From Saccharothrix tamanrassetensis (GTDB taxonomy: Bacteria > Actinomycetota > Actinomycetes > Mycobacteriales > Pseudonocardiaceae), in the NCBI RefSeq assembly GCF_014203665.1, contig NZ_JACHJN010000008.1, forward strand, positions 310,001 through 374,000: a stretch of DNA of 64,000 nt. Reading direction: 5' to 3'. The position numbers and the translations under genes are program-made. Below, piece by piece: positions 16,292-23,592 of this stretch. The notes under the pieces are model-generated. The model had not been told where the DNA came from and searched no databases. It saw only the letters and a list, made by a program, of their open reading frames with translations. Positions within the stretch are counted from its first letter, which is position 1. Each line of letters starts with the position of its first letter.

Positions 16292-16777
16292 TCAGCCTTT
16301 CATGGCGGCGAACATGCCGGGCTCGTAGGAGCCCGCCGGGTTGCGCACGATCACGTTGAGCCGGTTGGCCGCGTTGATCAGGGCGACCAGGGCGACCAGG
16401 GCGCCGATCTGCTCGTCGTCGTAGTGCTTGCGCACCTGCTCCCACGTCTCGTCGGACACGCCGTGGTGGGCGTCGGCGAGCCGGGTGCCCTCCTCGGCGA
16501 GCGCCAACGCGGCCCGCTCGGCTTCGGTGAACACGGTGGCCTCGCGCCACGCGGCGACCAGGTGCAGCCGGACCGGAGTCTCGCCGGCGGCTGCGGCCTC
16601 CTTGGTGTGCATGTCGATGCAGGCACCGCAGCCGTTGATCTGGCTGGCGCGCAGCGACACCAGCTCCTGGGTGGCCTTCGGCAGCGACGATTGTTCGACC
16701 ACCAGCCCGGCGTTGGCGAACCGCTTGCCGAACTTCATGGCGGTCTCGTTGTCGAACAGGTTGAGGCGGGGTTCCAT
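16292..16777 (-). CDS. AhpD-like alkylhydroperoxidase / carboxymuconolactone decarboxylase-family protein
   Basis: The start at ATG 16777 follows GAGGACGAAGCC. The 161-residue all-helical protein carries the AhpD signature NGCGACIDMHTKEA, with Cys50, Cys53 and His57 as the expected peroxidatic and resolving dithiol and proton relay. Family members reduce hydroperoxides or act as thiol-disulfide partners. The gene is divergent from an ECF41 sigma gene and has a promoter of the ECF41 type in front (16819-16845), so it is very probably the sigma factor's target. This gene pairing is known for the ECF41 family. Confidence 0.9.
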   Translation of the reverse strand: MEPRLNLFDNETAMKFGKRFANAGLVVEQSSLPKATQELVSLRASQINGCGACIDMHTKEAAAAGETPVRLHLVAAWREATVFTEAERAALALAEEGTRLADAHHGVSDETWEQVRKHYDDEQIGALVALVALINAANRLNVIVRNPAGSYEPGMFAAMKG

Positions 16778-16818
16778 GGCTTCGTCCTCACTCGTGGTGT
16801 TGCACTGGACGAACACCA

Positions 16819-16845
16819 GATGCCGGCGCCCCGATCTCTGTGACA
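16819..16845 (-). promoter_or_regulatory. ECF41-type promoter of the AhpD-like gene
   Basis: The minus strand has TGTCACA (16845-16839), a 16-base spacer and CATC (16822-16819), continued as CATCTGGTG. This matches the TGTCACA-N16-CGTC pattern known for ECF41 sigma factors with one change in the -10 element. Confidence 0.75.
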
Positions 16846-16889
16846 GCGCGGCTTCGTGACCTGCGCCACCAGACCCGTAGTCGACTCGA

Positions 16890-16916
16890 TGTCACAAGAC
16901 AGCGGGAATCGGCGTC
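16890..16916 (+). promoter_or_regulatory. ECF41-type promoter of the sigma factor gene
   Basis: TGTCACA at 16890-16896 is followed after exactly 16 bases by CGTC at 16913-16916, continued as CGTCTGGTG. It matches the known ECF41 promoter pattern and points to autoregulation. The start codon is 37 bases further on. Confidence 0.8.
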
Positions 16917-16953
16917 TGGTGGGTGACGCAGTCGAGAGTGAAGGGGGCCACCC

Positions 16954-17895
16954 ATGGACGGGACGCCGCAGACCCGGCCCGAAGACCGCAGCGGGGCGAT
17001 GAGCCGGGACGACCGCACGGGCTCGGCCACCGCGGCGTTCGTCGCCCACCGCAACCTGCTGTTCACCGTCGCCTACGAGATGCTCGGCTCGGCCGCCGAC
17101 GCGGAGGACGTCCTCCAGGAGACCTGGCTGCGCTGGGCGGGCGTCGACCTCGACGCGGTGCGGGACCAGCGCGCGTACCTCGTCCGGATCACCACCCGCC
17201 AGGCGCTCACCCGGCTGCGCACGCTCGGCCGGCGCAAGGAGTCCTACGTCGGCTCCTGGTTGCCCGAGCCGCTGCTGACCGCGCCCGACGTGGCCGAGGA
17301 CGTCGAACTGGCCGACAGCCTCTCGATGGCGATGCTGCTGGTGCTGGAGACGCTCACGCCGACCGAGCGGGCGGTGTTCGTGCTGCGTGAGGTCTTCGCC
17401 CTGGAGTACGAGGAGATCGCGGAAGCCGTCGACAAGACCCCGGTCGCGGTCCGGCAGATCGCCCACCGGGCGCGGGCGCACGTCGCCGCGCGCCGACCGC
17501 GTGGGGTCGCGTCCCCGGCCGAGACCCGGGACGCGCTCGACGCCTTCCAGCGGGCCGTCGAGACCGGCGATCTGCAGAGCCTGCTCGACATCCTCGCTCC
17601 GGATGTCGTCCTGATGGGTGACGGTGGCGGCGTCAAGCAGGCCGTTCTGCGGCCCATCGTGGGGGCCGACAAGGTGGCACGCGTGCTGACCGCCGGGCTG
17701 GGCAGGATGGCCGACCTGGCGTCGCTGCGGCCGGTGCAGGTCAACGGCCACCCGGCGCTGATCCTCCGGCTCAACGGCGAGATCGACAGCGTCGTGGCGG
17801 TGCGCATCGACGACGGCCTCATCACCGGGCTCTACGCCGTGCGCAATCCCGAGAAGCTGTCGCACATGCACCGGGAGACCACCCTGCGCCGCTGA
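16954..17895 (+). CDS. sigJ: ECF41-family RNA polymerase sigma factor with SnoaL-like C-terminus
   Basis: The 313-residue protein has sigma region 2 (AEDVLQETWLRW), the ECF41 hallmark linker YVGSWLPEPL, region 4 (TPTERAVFVLREVF and PVAVRQIAHRARAHV) and a SnoaL-like C-terminal domain of about 110 residues with the motif DGGG. In ECF41 proteins this extension controls activity in place of a separate anti-sigma factor. The ATG at 16954 follows AAGGGGG. Promoters of the family's consensus lie in front of this gene and of the divergent AhpD-like gene, so an autoregulated two-gene regulon is likely. The symbol sigJ follows general usage for this type. Confidence 0.9.
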   Translation: MDGTPQTRPEDRSGAMSRDDRTGSATAAFVAHRNLLFTVAYEMLGSAADAEDVLQETWLRWAGVDLDAVRDQRAYLVRITTRQALTRLRTLGRRKESYVGSWLPEPLLTAPDVAEDVELADSLSMAMLLVLETLTPTERAVFVLREVFALEYEEIAEAVDKTPVAVRQIAHRARAHVAARRPRGVASPAETRDALDAFQRAVETGDLQSLLDILAPDVVLMGDGGGVKQAVLRPIVGADKVARVLTAGLGRMADLASLRPVQVNGHPALILRLNGEIDSVVAVRIDDGLITGLYAVRNPEKLSHMHRETTLRR

Positions 17896-18018
17896 GGCGA
17901 GGACTGCGTGGTCGACGACCGGTTGCGGGTGTGCGCAGGGTGACCGGGCAGCGGACTCCGCACATGGCGGCCCGCGCGCTTCGGATCCCGGCGTTCCACT
18001 ACGCCCGCGCGGCGGTCG

Positions 18019-18348
18019 TCAAGGGCGGCCTCGGGAAGGGGTCTGGCCGGCCACGCCGTGGCGCAGCGGTGTGTTGGGGTCCGGTGAGTGGGCGGGTGAC
18101 ACTTCCGGCTTGCCGCCGGCGGAGTCGGCGGGCGGGGTGTTGCGCTGGTCGCCGCCGGCGGGTTCGGCGCCGTCCTCCACTTGGGACAGTCGTGCGGTGA
18201 GGAGTTCGACCACCGGCGTGCGGTCGCCGTGGGCGCGTTCGTGCTCCAGCACGCGCCGCAGCTCGTCCGCCGACAGCGACCGGATCCGGTGCTGCAGGTC
18301 TCCCGTCGTCAGGTGGTCGTAATCCCTGATGGGGAAGTCATCGTTCAT
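18019..18348 (-). CDS. Small conserved actinobacterial protein (DUF8129-like)
   Basis: The 109-residue protein starts with MNDDFPIRDYDHLTTGDLQH. Residues 4-60 form two or three helices with the pattern YDHL..GDLQHRIRSLSADELRRVLEHE, which I recall as a conserved small domain in actinobacteria with no known function. The C-terminal 45 residues are low-complexity, rich in Pro, Ala, Gly and Ser. No signal peptide is present. No strong ribosome binding site is seen. It lies beyond the terminator that ends the neighbouring SpoIIE-type gene, so it has its own promoter. Confidence 0.65.
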   Translation of the reverse strand: MNDDFPIRDYDHLTTGDLQHRIRSLSADELRRVLEHERAHGDRTPVVELLTARLSQVEDGAEPAGGDQRNTPPADSAGGKPEVSPAHSPDPNTPLRHGVAGQTPSRGRP

Positions 18349-18456
18349 GTCCGGTCGGCTACCCGCGTCACCAGGGCCGAAACGACCCCTCCTCGGACGC
18401 ACGACTCGTACTTTCGCAGCCGCTCGACGGGTCGTCAGCGGCATCACCCAGCGTTA

Positions 18457-18490
18457 CACCAGGGTCGGGCTTCCCGTTGCGACCCTGGTG
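18457..18490. terminator. Terminator hairpin of the SpoIIE-type phosphatase gene
   Basis: Perfect 11-bp arms CACCAGGGTCG and CGACCCTGGTG enclose a 12-base loop. It begins about 12 bases after the stop codon of the minus-strand phosphatase gene. Confidence 0.75.
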
Positions 18491-18501
18491 GCCTGGTGGC
18501 T

Positions 18502-19986
18502 TCACGTGGGGTGGCGCGGGCTGCTCCAGCGGGCGAGCAGGACGGTCGCGTCGTCCTGCAACTCGCCGTCCTGGTGTTCCAGGATGGCGCGGATGAGTCG
18601 GCGCGCGGTCTCGGGTGGTGGGTAGCCGGCTGCCGCCTCGCGTTGCAGGCAGTCGGCCAGCCGTGCGTCGCCGAAGGGCACGCCGGTGCGGTCGCGGGCT
18701 TCGGTGATGCCGTCGGTGTGCAGGACCAGCCAGTCGTCCGGCTGCAGGGCCTCCTCGGCGATGGTCAGCGCGTGGGCGCCGAGGCCGAGCGGTGGCCGGA
18801 GCCCGCCGGTCAGTGGTTTGACGACCTTGCCCGCCCGCATGACCAGGGGAGGCGGGTGGCCCGCGTTGAGGTAGCGGAGCCGCCCGCCGGCCAGGTCGAG
18901 TTCGGCGAGCACGGCCGTGGCGGACAGCCTGCCGTCGGACGACCTGCCGTCGAACAGCTCTCCGATGGCCTCGTCCATGGCGCGGGCCTGCTCGTACAGG
19001 CCGTGCCCGGCGTGGCGGGCCCGGCGGTGGGCGGCCAGCGCGGTCGCCGTGACGAGGCCGCTGCGCACGTCGTGCCCGGCCGCGTCGATGATGACCAGGG
19101 TGGCGGTGTGCTCGGACAGCGCGTAGTCGAAGGCGTCGCCGTTGACCTCCTGGCGCGGCTCCACCACGCCGGTCACCACGAAGTTGTCCACCCCCGCGGT
19201 CAGCGGCGGCAGCAGGGACCAGATCAGCTCGCCGCCGGTCGTGCGCGGCTTGGGCAGGCGTACCAGGTCGAACGCGTCGCCGTACTGGTCGAGCAGCGTG
19301 ACCAGGTGCCCGAGCAGCATCGACAGCCAGCGGCACTGGGTGCGCAGGCCGGGGTCTTCGAGGTCCGCCGGGTCGGCCGGCCGCACTTCGAGCACGCCGA
19401 GGCGCTCGGCCCCGTCCAGCAGCGGCACCCAGAGGAGCGGCCGGCCGGCTGTCGTCGACGGCAGCGCCCGCACCTCCCGGAACGCCCGTCCGGCCAGGGT
19501 GGTGTCGATCTGCAACGTCTCCTGGCGGCGGTCGCCGTTCGAGGTCGAAGCGCCGTTCACGCGGTGCAGGAGGCGCTGGTCGTAGTCGGCCAGGTAGATC
19601 GTGACCTCCACCCCGATCAGCCGGCACGCCGCCTCGGCGACCGCCGGGAGCCGGTCCGGTGGCGCCAGCTCGGCACCCTCCAGCAACCCGACCAGCGCGG
19701 CGTGGGGCCGCCCGAGGGGGCGGGAGTCCCGGACCGGGCGGCTGTACGACGCACGGTGCGCCCAGGTGACCTCGTCGAGGCGTTCGTTGACGGTCTGCGC
19801 CAGCACGTCGCGTTGCAGCGGGTCCAGCTCGCCGATGCCGTGGAGGTACGCGTCGATCTCGATCAGGCCGGAGTCGCCGCCCAGGCTGAATTGGCGCAGC
19901 CAGAGCTCCTCGACGGTCAGCTCGGCGCGTCGCAGCGCCAGGGCGAGGCTGCGTCGTTGCTCTTCGAGGCGGTCTTTGTCGGTCAT
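18502..19986 (-). CDS. GAF-domain SpoIIE/RsbU-type PP2C phosphatase
   Basis: The 494-residue protein has an N-terminal helical part (1-110), a GAF-like sensor (about 115-240) and a PP2C/SpoIIE domain (about 260-490). Metal-binding and core motifs are visible: NGDAFDYA, IDAAGHDVRSG, YLNAGHPPPLV, LHTDGITEARD and DDATVLLARW. Such phosphatases act on anti-anti-sigma (STAS) partners in stress partner-switching. No STAS or kinase partner is encoded nearby, so the target lies elsewhere. The start at 19986 is four bases after the stop of the GAF-ANTAR gene upstream, so the two are co-transcribed. Confidence 0.88.
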   Translation of the reverse strand: MTDKDRLEEQRRSLALALRRAELTVEELWLRQFSLGGDSGLIEIDAYLHGIGELDPLQRDVLAQTVNERLDEVTWAHRASYSRPVRDSRPLGRPHAALVGLLEGAELAPPDRLPAVAEAACRLIGVEVTIYLADYDQRLLHRVNGASTSNGDRRQETLQIDTTLAGRAFREVRALPSTTAGRPLLWVPLLDGAERLGVLEVRPADPADLEDPGLRTQCRWLSMLLGHLVTLLDQYGDAFDLVRLPKPRTTGGELIWSLLPPLTAGVDNFVVTGVVEPRQEVNGDAFDYALSEHTATLVIIDAAGHDVRSGLVTATALAAHRRARHAGHGLYEQARAMDEAIGELFDGRSSDGRLSATAVLAELDLAGGRLRYLNAGHPPPLVMRAGKVVKPLTGGLRPPLGLGAHALTIAEEALQPDDWLVLHTDGITEARDRTGVPFGDARLADCLQREAAAGYPPPETARRLIRAILEHQDGELQDDATVLLARWSSPRHPT

Positions 19987-19990
19987 GGTG

Positions 19991-20719
19991 TCAACGGCGG
20001 CGTCGCGAGGTGGACTGGGTCAGGCGTTCGGCCGCCTGCCGGAGGGTGATGCCCTGCCTGCGGGCGGCTTCGGCCAGCGCCAGGAACGCGCGCCGCTCGT
20101 CCACGCCGTCCCGGGCCATCACCACCCCCTTGGCCAGCGCGACCAACTCCCGGTCGCGCAAGCCGTTCTTGAGCCTCTCGGTGACGCGCTCGGCATCCCG
20201 CGCGGTTTTCATGTGGCTCAGCAGCATGGCCGCCTGCGTGGCGAACAGCACGAGCAGGTGCTCATCGCGGGCCCCGTAGAGGCCGGGTTCGCGGGCGTAG
20301 ACCTTCAGCGCGCCGAGCGGGCGGGCACCGGCGACCAGGGGTGCGCTCAACGACGACCGCAACCCGGACACCACCACGCGTCGTGACCACTCCGGCCAGC
20401 GCTCGTCCCGCGCCAGGTCGTCCACGCGCACGACCACCCGGTCCTCCCACGCGGTGAGGCAGGGGCCGATGCCCAGTTGGTACTGGAGCGAGTCGGCGCG
20501 TTGCACCACGCTATCGGTCGCCGCAGCTGTGACGCGTCCGCCCTGCTTGTCCCACAGCGAGACACCCGCCCCGGCGCTGCCGGCGACGGTCTGCGCCGCG
20601 AGCGAGGTGATCAGCTTCAACGCCGTGGCCACGATGTCTTCCGACAACAGCAGACCCGACACACGGGTGAACACACGGGCCAGTTCGTCTGCCATCGAGG
20701 CGTCCGACGACGTCGCCAC
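19991..20719 (-). CDS. GAF-ANTAR regulator A
   Basis: A GAF domain covers about residues 15-160 (VRVDDLARDERWPEW, LSAPLVAGARPLGALKVYA) and an ANTAR domain the last 60 residues (LVALAKGVVMARDGVDERRA, GITLRQAAERL). ANTAR domains bind paired RNA hairpins and prevent termination. I take the GTG at 20719 as start because GAGGGGG lies before it; an in-frame ATG at 20752 would add 11 residues. The gene ends four bases before the SpoIIE-type phosphatase start, so the two work in one operon. Confidence 0.87.
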   Translation of the reverse strand: MATSSDASMADELARVFTRVSGLLLSEDIVATALKLITSLAAQTVAGSAGAGVSLWDKQGGRVTAAATDSVVQRADSLQYQLGIGPCLTAWEDRVVVRVDDLARDERWPEWSRRVVVSGLRSSLSAPLVAGARPLGALKVYAREPGLYGARDEHLLVLFATQAAMLLSHMKTARDAERVTERLKNGLRDRELVALAKGVVMARDGVDERRAFLALAEAARRQGITLRQAAERLTQSTSRRRR

Positions 20720-20868
20720 AGCGTCACCCCCTCGTCGCCTTCTGTCCGCCATGCGTACCCTCGTGGACGCGCGTTTGAACCTGGCGCGTGGTCGTCCGTT
20801 CAGCGCGAGTCATGCCGACGAGCGGCAGCGCAAAGCACACCGGTGCGGGGCGACGGGCTGTCGCGGGG

Positions 20869-21630
20869 CTACTCCGCCTCGGGGCGGGGACTGCGTTGGA
20901 CGATGTCGGCGATGAACCGTTCGGCCAGGTCGCGGACCTTGATGTTGTCCTGCTGCGACCGTTCGGCCAGCCGTATGAAGGCCTCGTCGGCGGTGACCCC
21001 GTGAGCGGCCATGATCACGCCCTTCGCCTGGTCGATCACGGCCCGGGACTCCAGCGCGCCGCGCAGCTGCGCGGCGAGTCCGGCAGCCTGCAGGTACTTG
21101 CTGTGGCTGCGCAACGCGGCCTCGACCGCCGCCGTGTACAACCCGAGCAGCGGACCGTCCAGTTCCAGGAACCCGTGGCCCGGTCTGGCGTAGGCGTTGA
21201 TGGCGCCGGAGTGCTCGCTGTCCACGAACAGCGGCGCGGACAGGAAGCTGCCCATCGCGGCGGCGCGGCTCTCCCGCGCGAAGACCGGCCAGCGGTCCTC
21301 GGCTTCCTCGATCGTCGCCCGCACCAGCCGACCGCTCTGGGCGGCGTCCAGGCACGGGCCTGCGTTCTCCCGGTACTGGACACCATCCAGTCGGGTGACG
21401 AGGTCGCTCGTCGCGGACGCGGTGAACGGCGTTCCGGCGTGGAGCAGCGTCACGCTCGCTTCGTCCACACCAGGGATCGCGTGGACCACCTGCTTGCAGA
21501 CCTGGTCCACCAGGGCGCGGAGGTCGTCTTCACGGTCGAGTGCGTCCGCGAGGCTCTCCAGTGCGTTCGTGACATCGTCGAGCGCGTCGAGCAGCGGTGG
21601 ACCCAGTTCTTCCGGTGACGTCAAGTTCAT
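20869..21630 (-). CDS. GAF-ANTAR regulator B
   Basis: The 253-residue protein has a GAF domain (about 25-180, with QYRENAGPCLDAAQSG and LSAPLFVDSEHSGAINAYA) and a C-terminal ANTAR domain (ALESRAVIDQAKGVIMAAHG and DNIKVRDLAERFI), the most canonical of the set. The ATG at 21630 is directly adjacent to GAGGAG; a TTG six bases downstream (21624) has better spacing to that site and is a real alternative. An 18-bp perfect palindrome overlaps the upstream edge of the ribosome binding site. It lies 149 bases upstream of regulator A on the same strand. Confidence 0.87.
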   Translation of the reverse strand: MNLTSPEELGPPLLDALDDVTNALESLADALDREDDLRALVDQVCKQVVHAIPGVDEASVTLLHAGTPFTASATSDLVTRLDGVQYRENAGPCLDAAQSGRLVRATIEEAEDRWPVFARESRAAAMGSFLSAPLFVDSEHSGAINAYARPGHGFLELDGPLLGLYTAAVEAALRSHSKYLQAAGLAAQLRGALESRAVIDQAKGVIMAAHGVTADEAFIRLAERSQQDNIKVRDLAERFIADIVQRSPRPEAE

Positions 21631-21975
21631 CTCCTCGTCGATCGACGAGGCCCCTCGGCGAGCACGGCACGAGAGACATCCGCAGGCCACTCGACTCTCA
21701 CGCGTCGGCGCTGCGATGTCCCCACCAGCTCTTGTTTGAACCGGACGACTGTGCGGACGTCGGTGCACTCGTCCTTCACAAACCAGTCCGCGACGGCCAC
21801 CGCTGTCGGCAGGGAACCGCGTCGGACCCGAAAAGGGTACACCGTTCGGTGACGAACCTCTTCCCCGCGGGCTCGCACCGCGAGCGTGCGGAACCCCCGT
21901 CCGAGTTCGTACCCTGGCACCTCACGGGCTGGGTGGTGACGTCATGCCGGCCGCACGACCGCTGGCGAAGGACGG
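21631..21975. other. Divergent region between GAF-ANTAR genes B and C
   Basis: This 345-base stretch separates regulator B (minus) from regulator C (plus). It is locally less GC-rich than its surroundings (for example around 21730-21740 and 21828-21845) as expected of promoters. It holds the palindrome at 21633-21650. A minus-strand frame (21920-21627) could encode 97 residues, but its third-position GC is clearly lower than in the genes and it overlaps the start of B; I do not accept it as a gene. Confidence 0.5.
21633..21650. promoter_or_regulatory. Perfect 18-bp palindrome at the ribosome binding site of regulator B
   Basis: CCTCGTCGATCGACGAGG is self-complementary over all 18 bases. On the minus strand it ends two bases before the ATG of regulator B, so in the transcript it would pair the GAGG of the Shine-Dalgarno sequence. 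It could also be an operator. Confidence 0.5.
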
Positions 21976-22683
21976 ATGTTGGACGGGCAGCGTCGAGACC
22001 GGCTCACGCGGATGGTCACGGAGTGCACCACGGCACACGGACGTTCGGGATTGGCGCAGGCGCTGTGCGACGTGTGCGTCCGTGTCCTGCCCGGCGTGGA
22101 CGCGGCGGCGTTGACCTTGCGCGGTGACGCGCGAGCCCAGGAGATGATCGGCGCGAGTGATCGTTGGGCCGCCCGTCTGGAGGAGATCCAGTACACGGTG
22201 GGCGAAGGACCCGGGGTGGAGGCGTTCGACATCGGCGGCCCGGTCCTCGTGGGGGACCTGAGCGCCGACGGGGCGCGGTGGCCGGGCTTCACCGCGAACA
22301 CCGCGTCGGAGGACCTCGCGGCGGTGTTCGCCTTCCCCCTCCAGTTCGGCGGCATCCGGCTCGGCACCCTCGACCTCTACCGACGCCGCCCCGGCGGCTT
22401 GTCCGCGGACGCGATCGCCGATGCCGCCGTGTTGGCCGACCTGGTGACGCTCGCCCTGCTGGAGCAGGACGAACTCGCCGGGGACGACGACCGGCTGCGG
22501 ATGGTCGTCTCCTACCAGGACGTGAACGTGGCGACCGGAATGCTGGCCGCGCAACTGCGGATCGGTCTCGAAGACGCCTTCGCCCGGCTGCGGGCGCACG
22601 CGTTCTCGTCGGGTCGGTCGGTCTTGGAGGTGGCCCGCGACGTGCTCGCCCGGAGCATCCCCCTGGACCAGCTCGCGGACTGA
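21976..22683 (+). CDS. GAF-ANTAR-type regulator C
   Basis: The 235-residue protein has a GAF domain (about 10-165; EEIQYTVGEGPGVEAFDIGGP) and a C-terminal ANTAR-like segment (MVVSYQDVNVATGMLAAQLR and SVLEVARDVLARSI). The ATG at 21976 follows GAAGGACGG. The ANTAR part departs from the usual AKG(V/I)(I/L)M pattern, so RNA binding may differ. It is divergent from regulator B and precedes regulator D by 45 bases. Confidence 0.82.
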   Translation: MLDGQRRDRLTRMVTECTTAHGRSGLAQALCDVCVRVLPGVDAAALTLRGDARAQEMIGASDRWAARLEEIQYTVGEGPGVEAFDIGGPVLVGDLSADGARWPGFTANTASEDLAAVFAFPLQFGGIRLGTLDLYRRRPGGLSADAIADAAVLADLVTLALLEQDELAGDDDRLRMVVSYQDVNVATGMLAAQLRIGLEDAFARLRAHAFSSGRSVLEVARDVLARSIPLDQLAD

Positions 22684-22728
22684 CCGTCGCTGCGGGCGTG
22701 GTGGCGCGGTGAGCCGTATGCTGCTCGC

Positions 22729-23466
22729 GTGCCCGGTGTCCACGACCAGATCGCCAGCGAGTTGAGCGAACTCACGGCGAGCCTGGTCGGACAGCACGAC
22801 GCCGACTCGGTGCTGCGCCTGGTGACGGCCGCGTGCACGAAGTTGCTCGGGGCGTCGGCCACCGGCGTGATGATGGTCGACCCGCGTGGCGGGATCAGCG
22901 TCGTGTCGGCGTCCGACGAACGGGCGCGGTTCGTCGAACTGCTGCAGAGCCAGATCGACCAGGGCCCGTGCGTGGACTGCATCCGCGGCGACGTGGACGT
23001 CGGCTGTCCGGACCTCGCGGCCGAGTTGGATCGCTGGCCGTCGTTCGGCCAGGCCGCCTTCGACACCGGTTTCCGCGCGATCCACGCCGTCACGCTGCGC
23101 CTGGACGGCCGCCCGGTCGGCGGCCTGAACCTCCTCTACACCCGGACCGCCCACTGGGAGACGTGGCAGGAACGACTCGGCCGCGTGCTCGGCGACCTCG
23201 CGGTGCTGGGCCTGTCCCAGGAGCGCGACCCGTCCCGCATGCACCGGCTGGCGGAACGGACCTTGACCGCGCTGAACGACCGCGTGCTGCTCGCGCACGC
23301 CACCGGCTTGGTCGCCGGCGTGCTGGACACCGACACCGGACAGGCACGGAGCCTGATCTCCGACTACGCCGCCAGGCGTCACGACCCCCTCCGCGACGTC
23401 GCCCGCGCGATCGTCGACGGCGGCGTCGACCCGGCCGCCCTGCGCCCCACCCCGGACTCCCGCTAG
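22729..23466 (+). CDS. GAF-ANTAR-type regulator D
   Basis: The 245-residue protein starts at GTG 22729. It has a GAF domain (about 10-165; QSQIDQGPCVDCIRGDVDVG, VTLRLDGRPVGGLNLLY) with two Cys close together (PCVDC) that could sense redox state, and an ANTAR-like end (LNDRVLLAHATGLVAGVLDT, DPLRDVARAIVDGG). It is the second gene of the plus-strand pair with C. The Cys pair is seen in the sequence; a redox role is inference. Confidence 0.82.
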   Translation: MPGVHDQIASELSELTASLVGQHDADSVLRLVTAACTKLLGASATGVMMVDPRGGISVVSASDERARFVELLQSQIDQGPCVDCIRGDVDVGCPDLAAELDRWPSFGQAAFDTGFRAIHAVTLRLDGRPVGGLNLLYTRTAHWETWQERLGRVLGDLAVLGLSQERDPSRMHRLAERTLTALNDRVLLAHATGLVAGVLDTDTGQARSLISDYAARRHDPLRDVARAIVDGGVDPAALRPTPDSR

Positions 23467-23592
23467 CCGGCCCGGTCCGGGTCGGCTCGCCCGTCGGCGA
23501 TCGCCGCCACACGCGGGGTCAGGACGGTGGCGGCCGGCGAACGGACCCGGAGCGGGTGACCGGATGGCGTGGTGCACGCAGGGGTCGTCGCG

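Noticed and set aside
18181-20049. Long plus-strand frame of about 620 codons
   Set aside because: It is the antisense of the SpoIIE-type phosphatase, whose translation has all PP2C motifs. The plus-strand frame is rich in His, Arg, Gln and Val with no domain.
21627-21920. Minus-strand 97-codon frame upstream of GAF-ANTAR gene B
   Set aside because: Third-position GC is only about 70 percent against more than 90 percent in neighbouring genes, it overlaps the start of B and shows no known domain. The stretch is better explained as promoter DNA.
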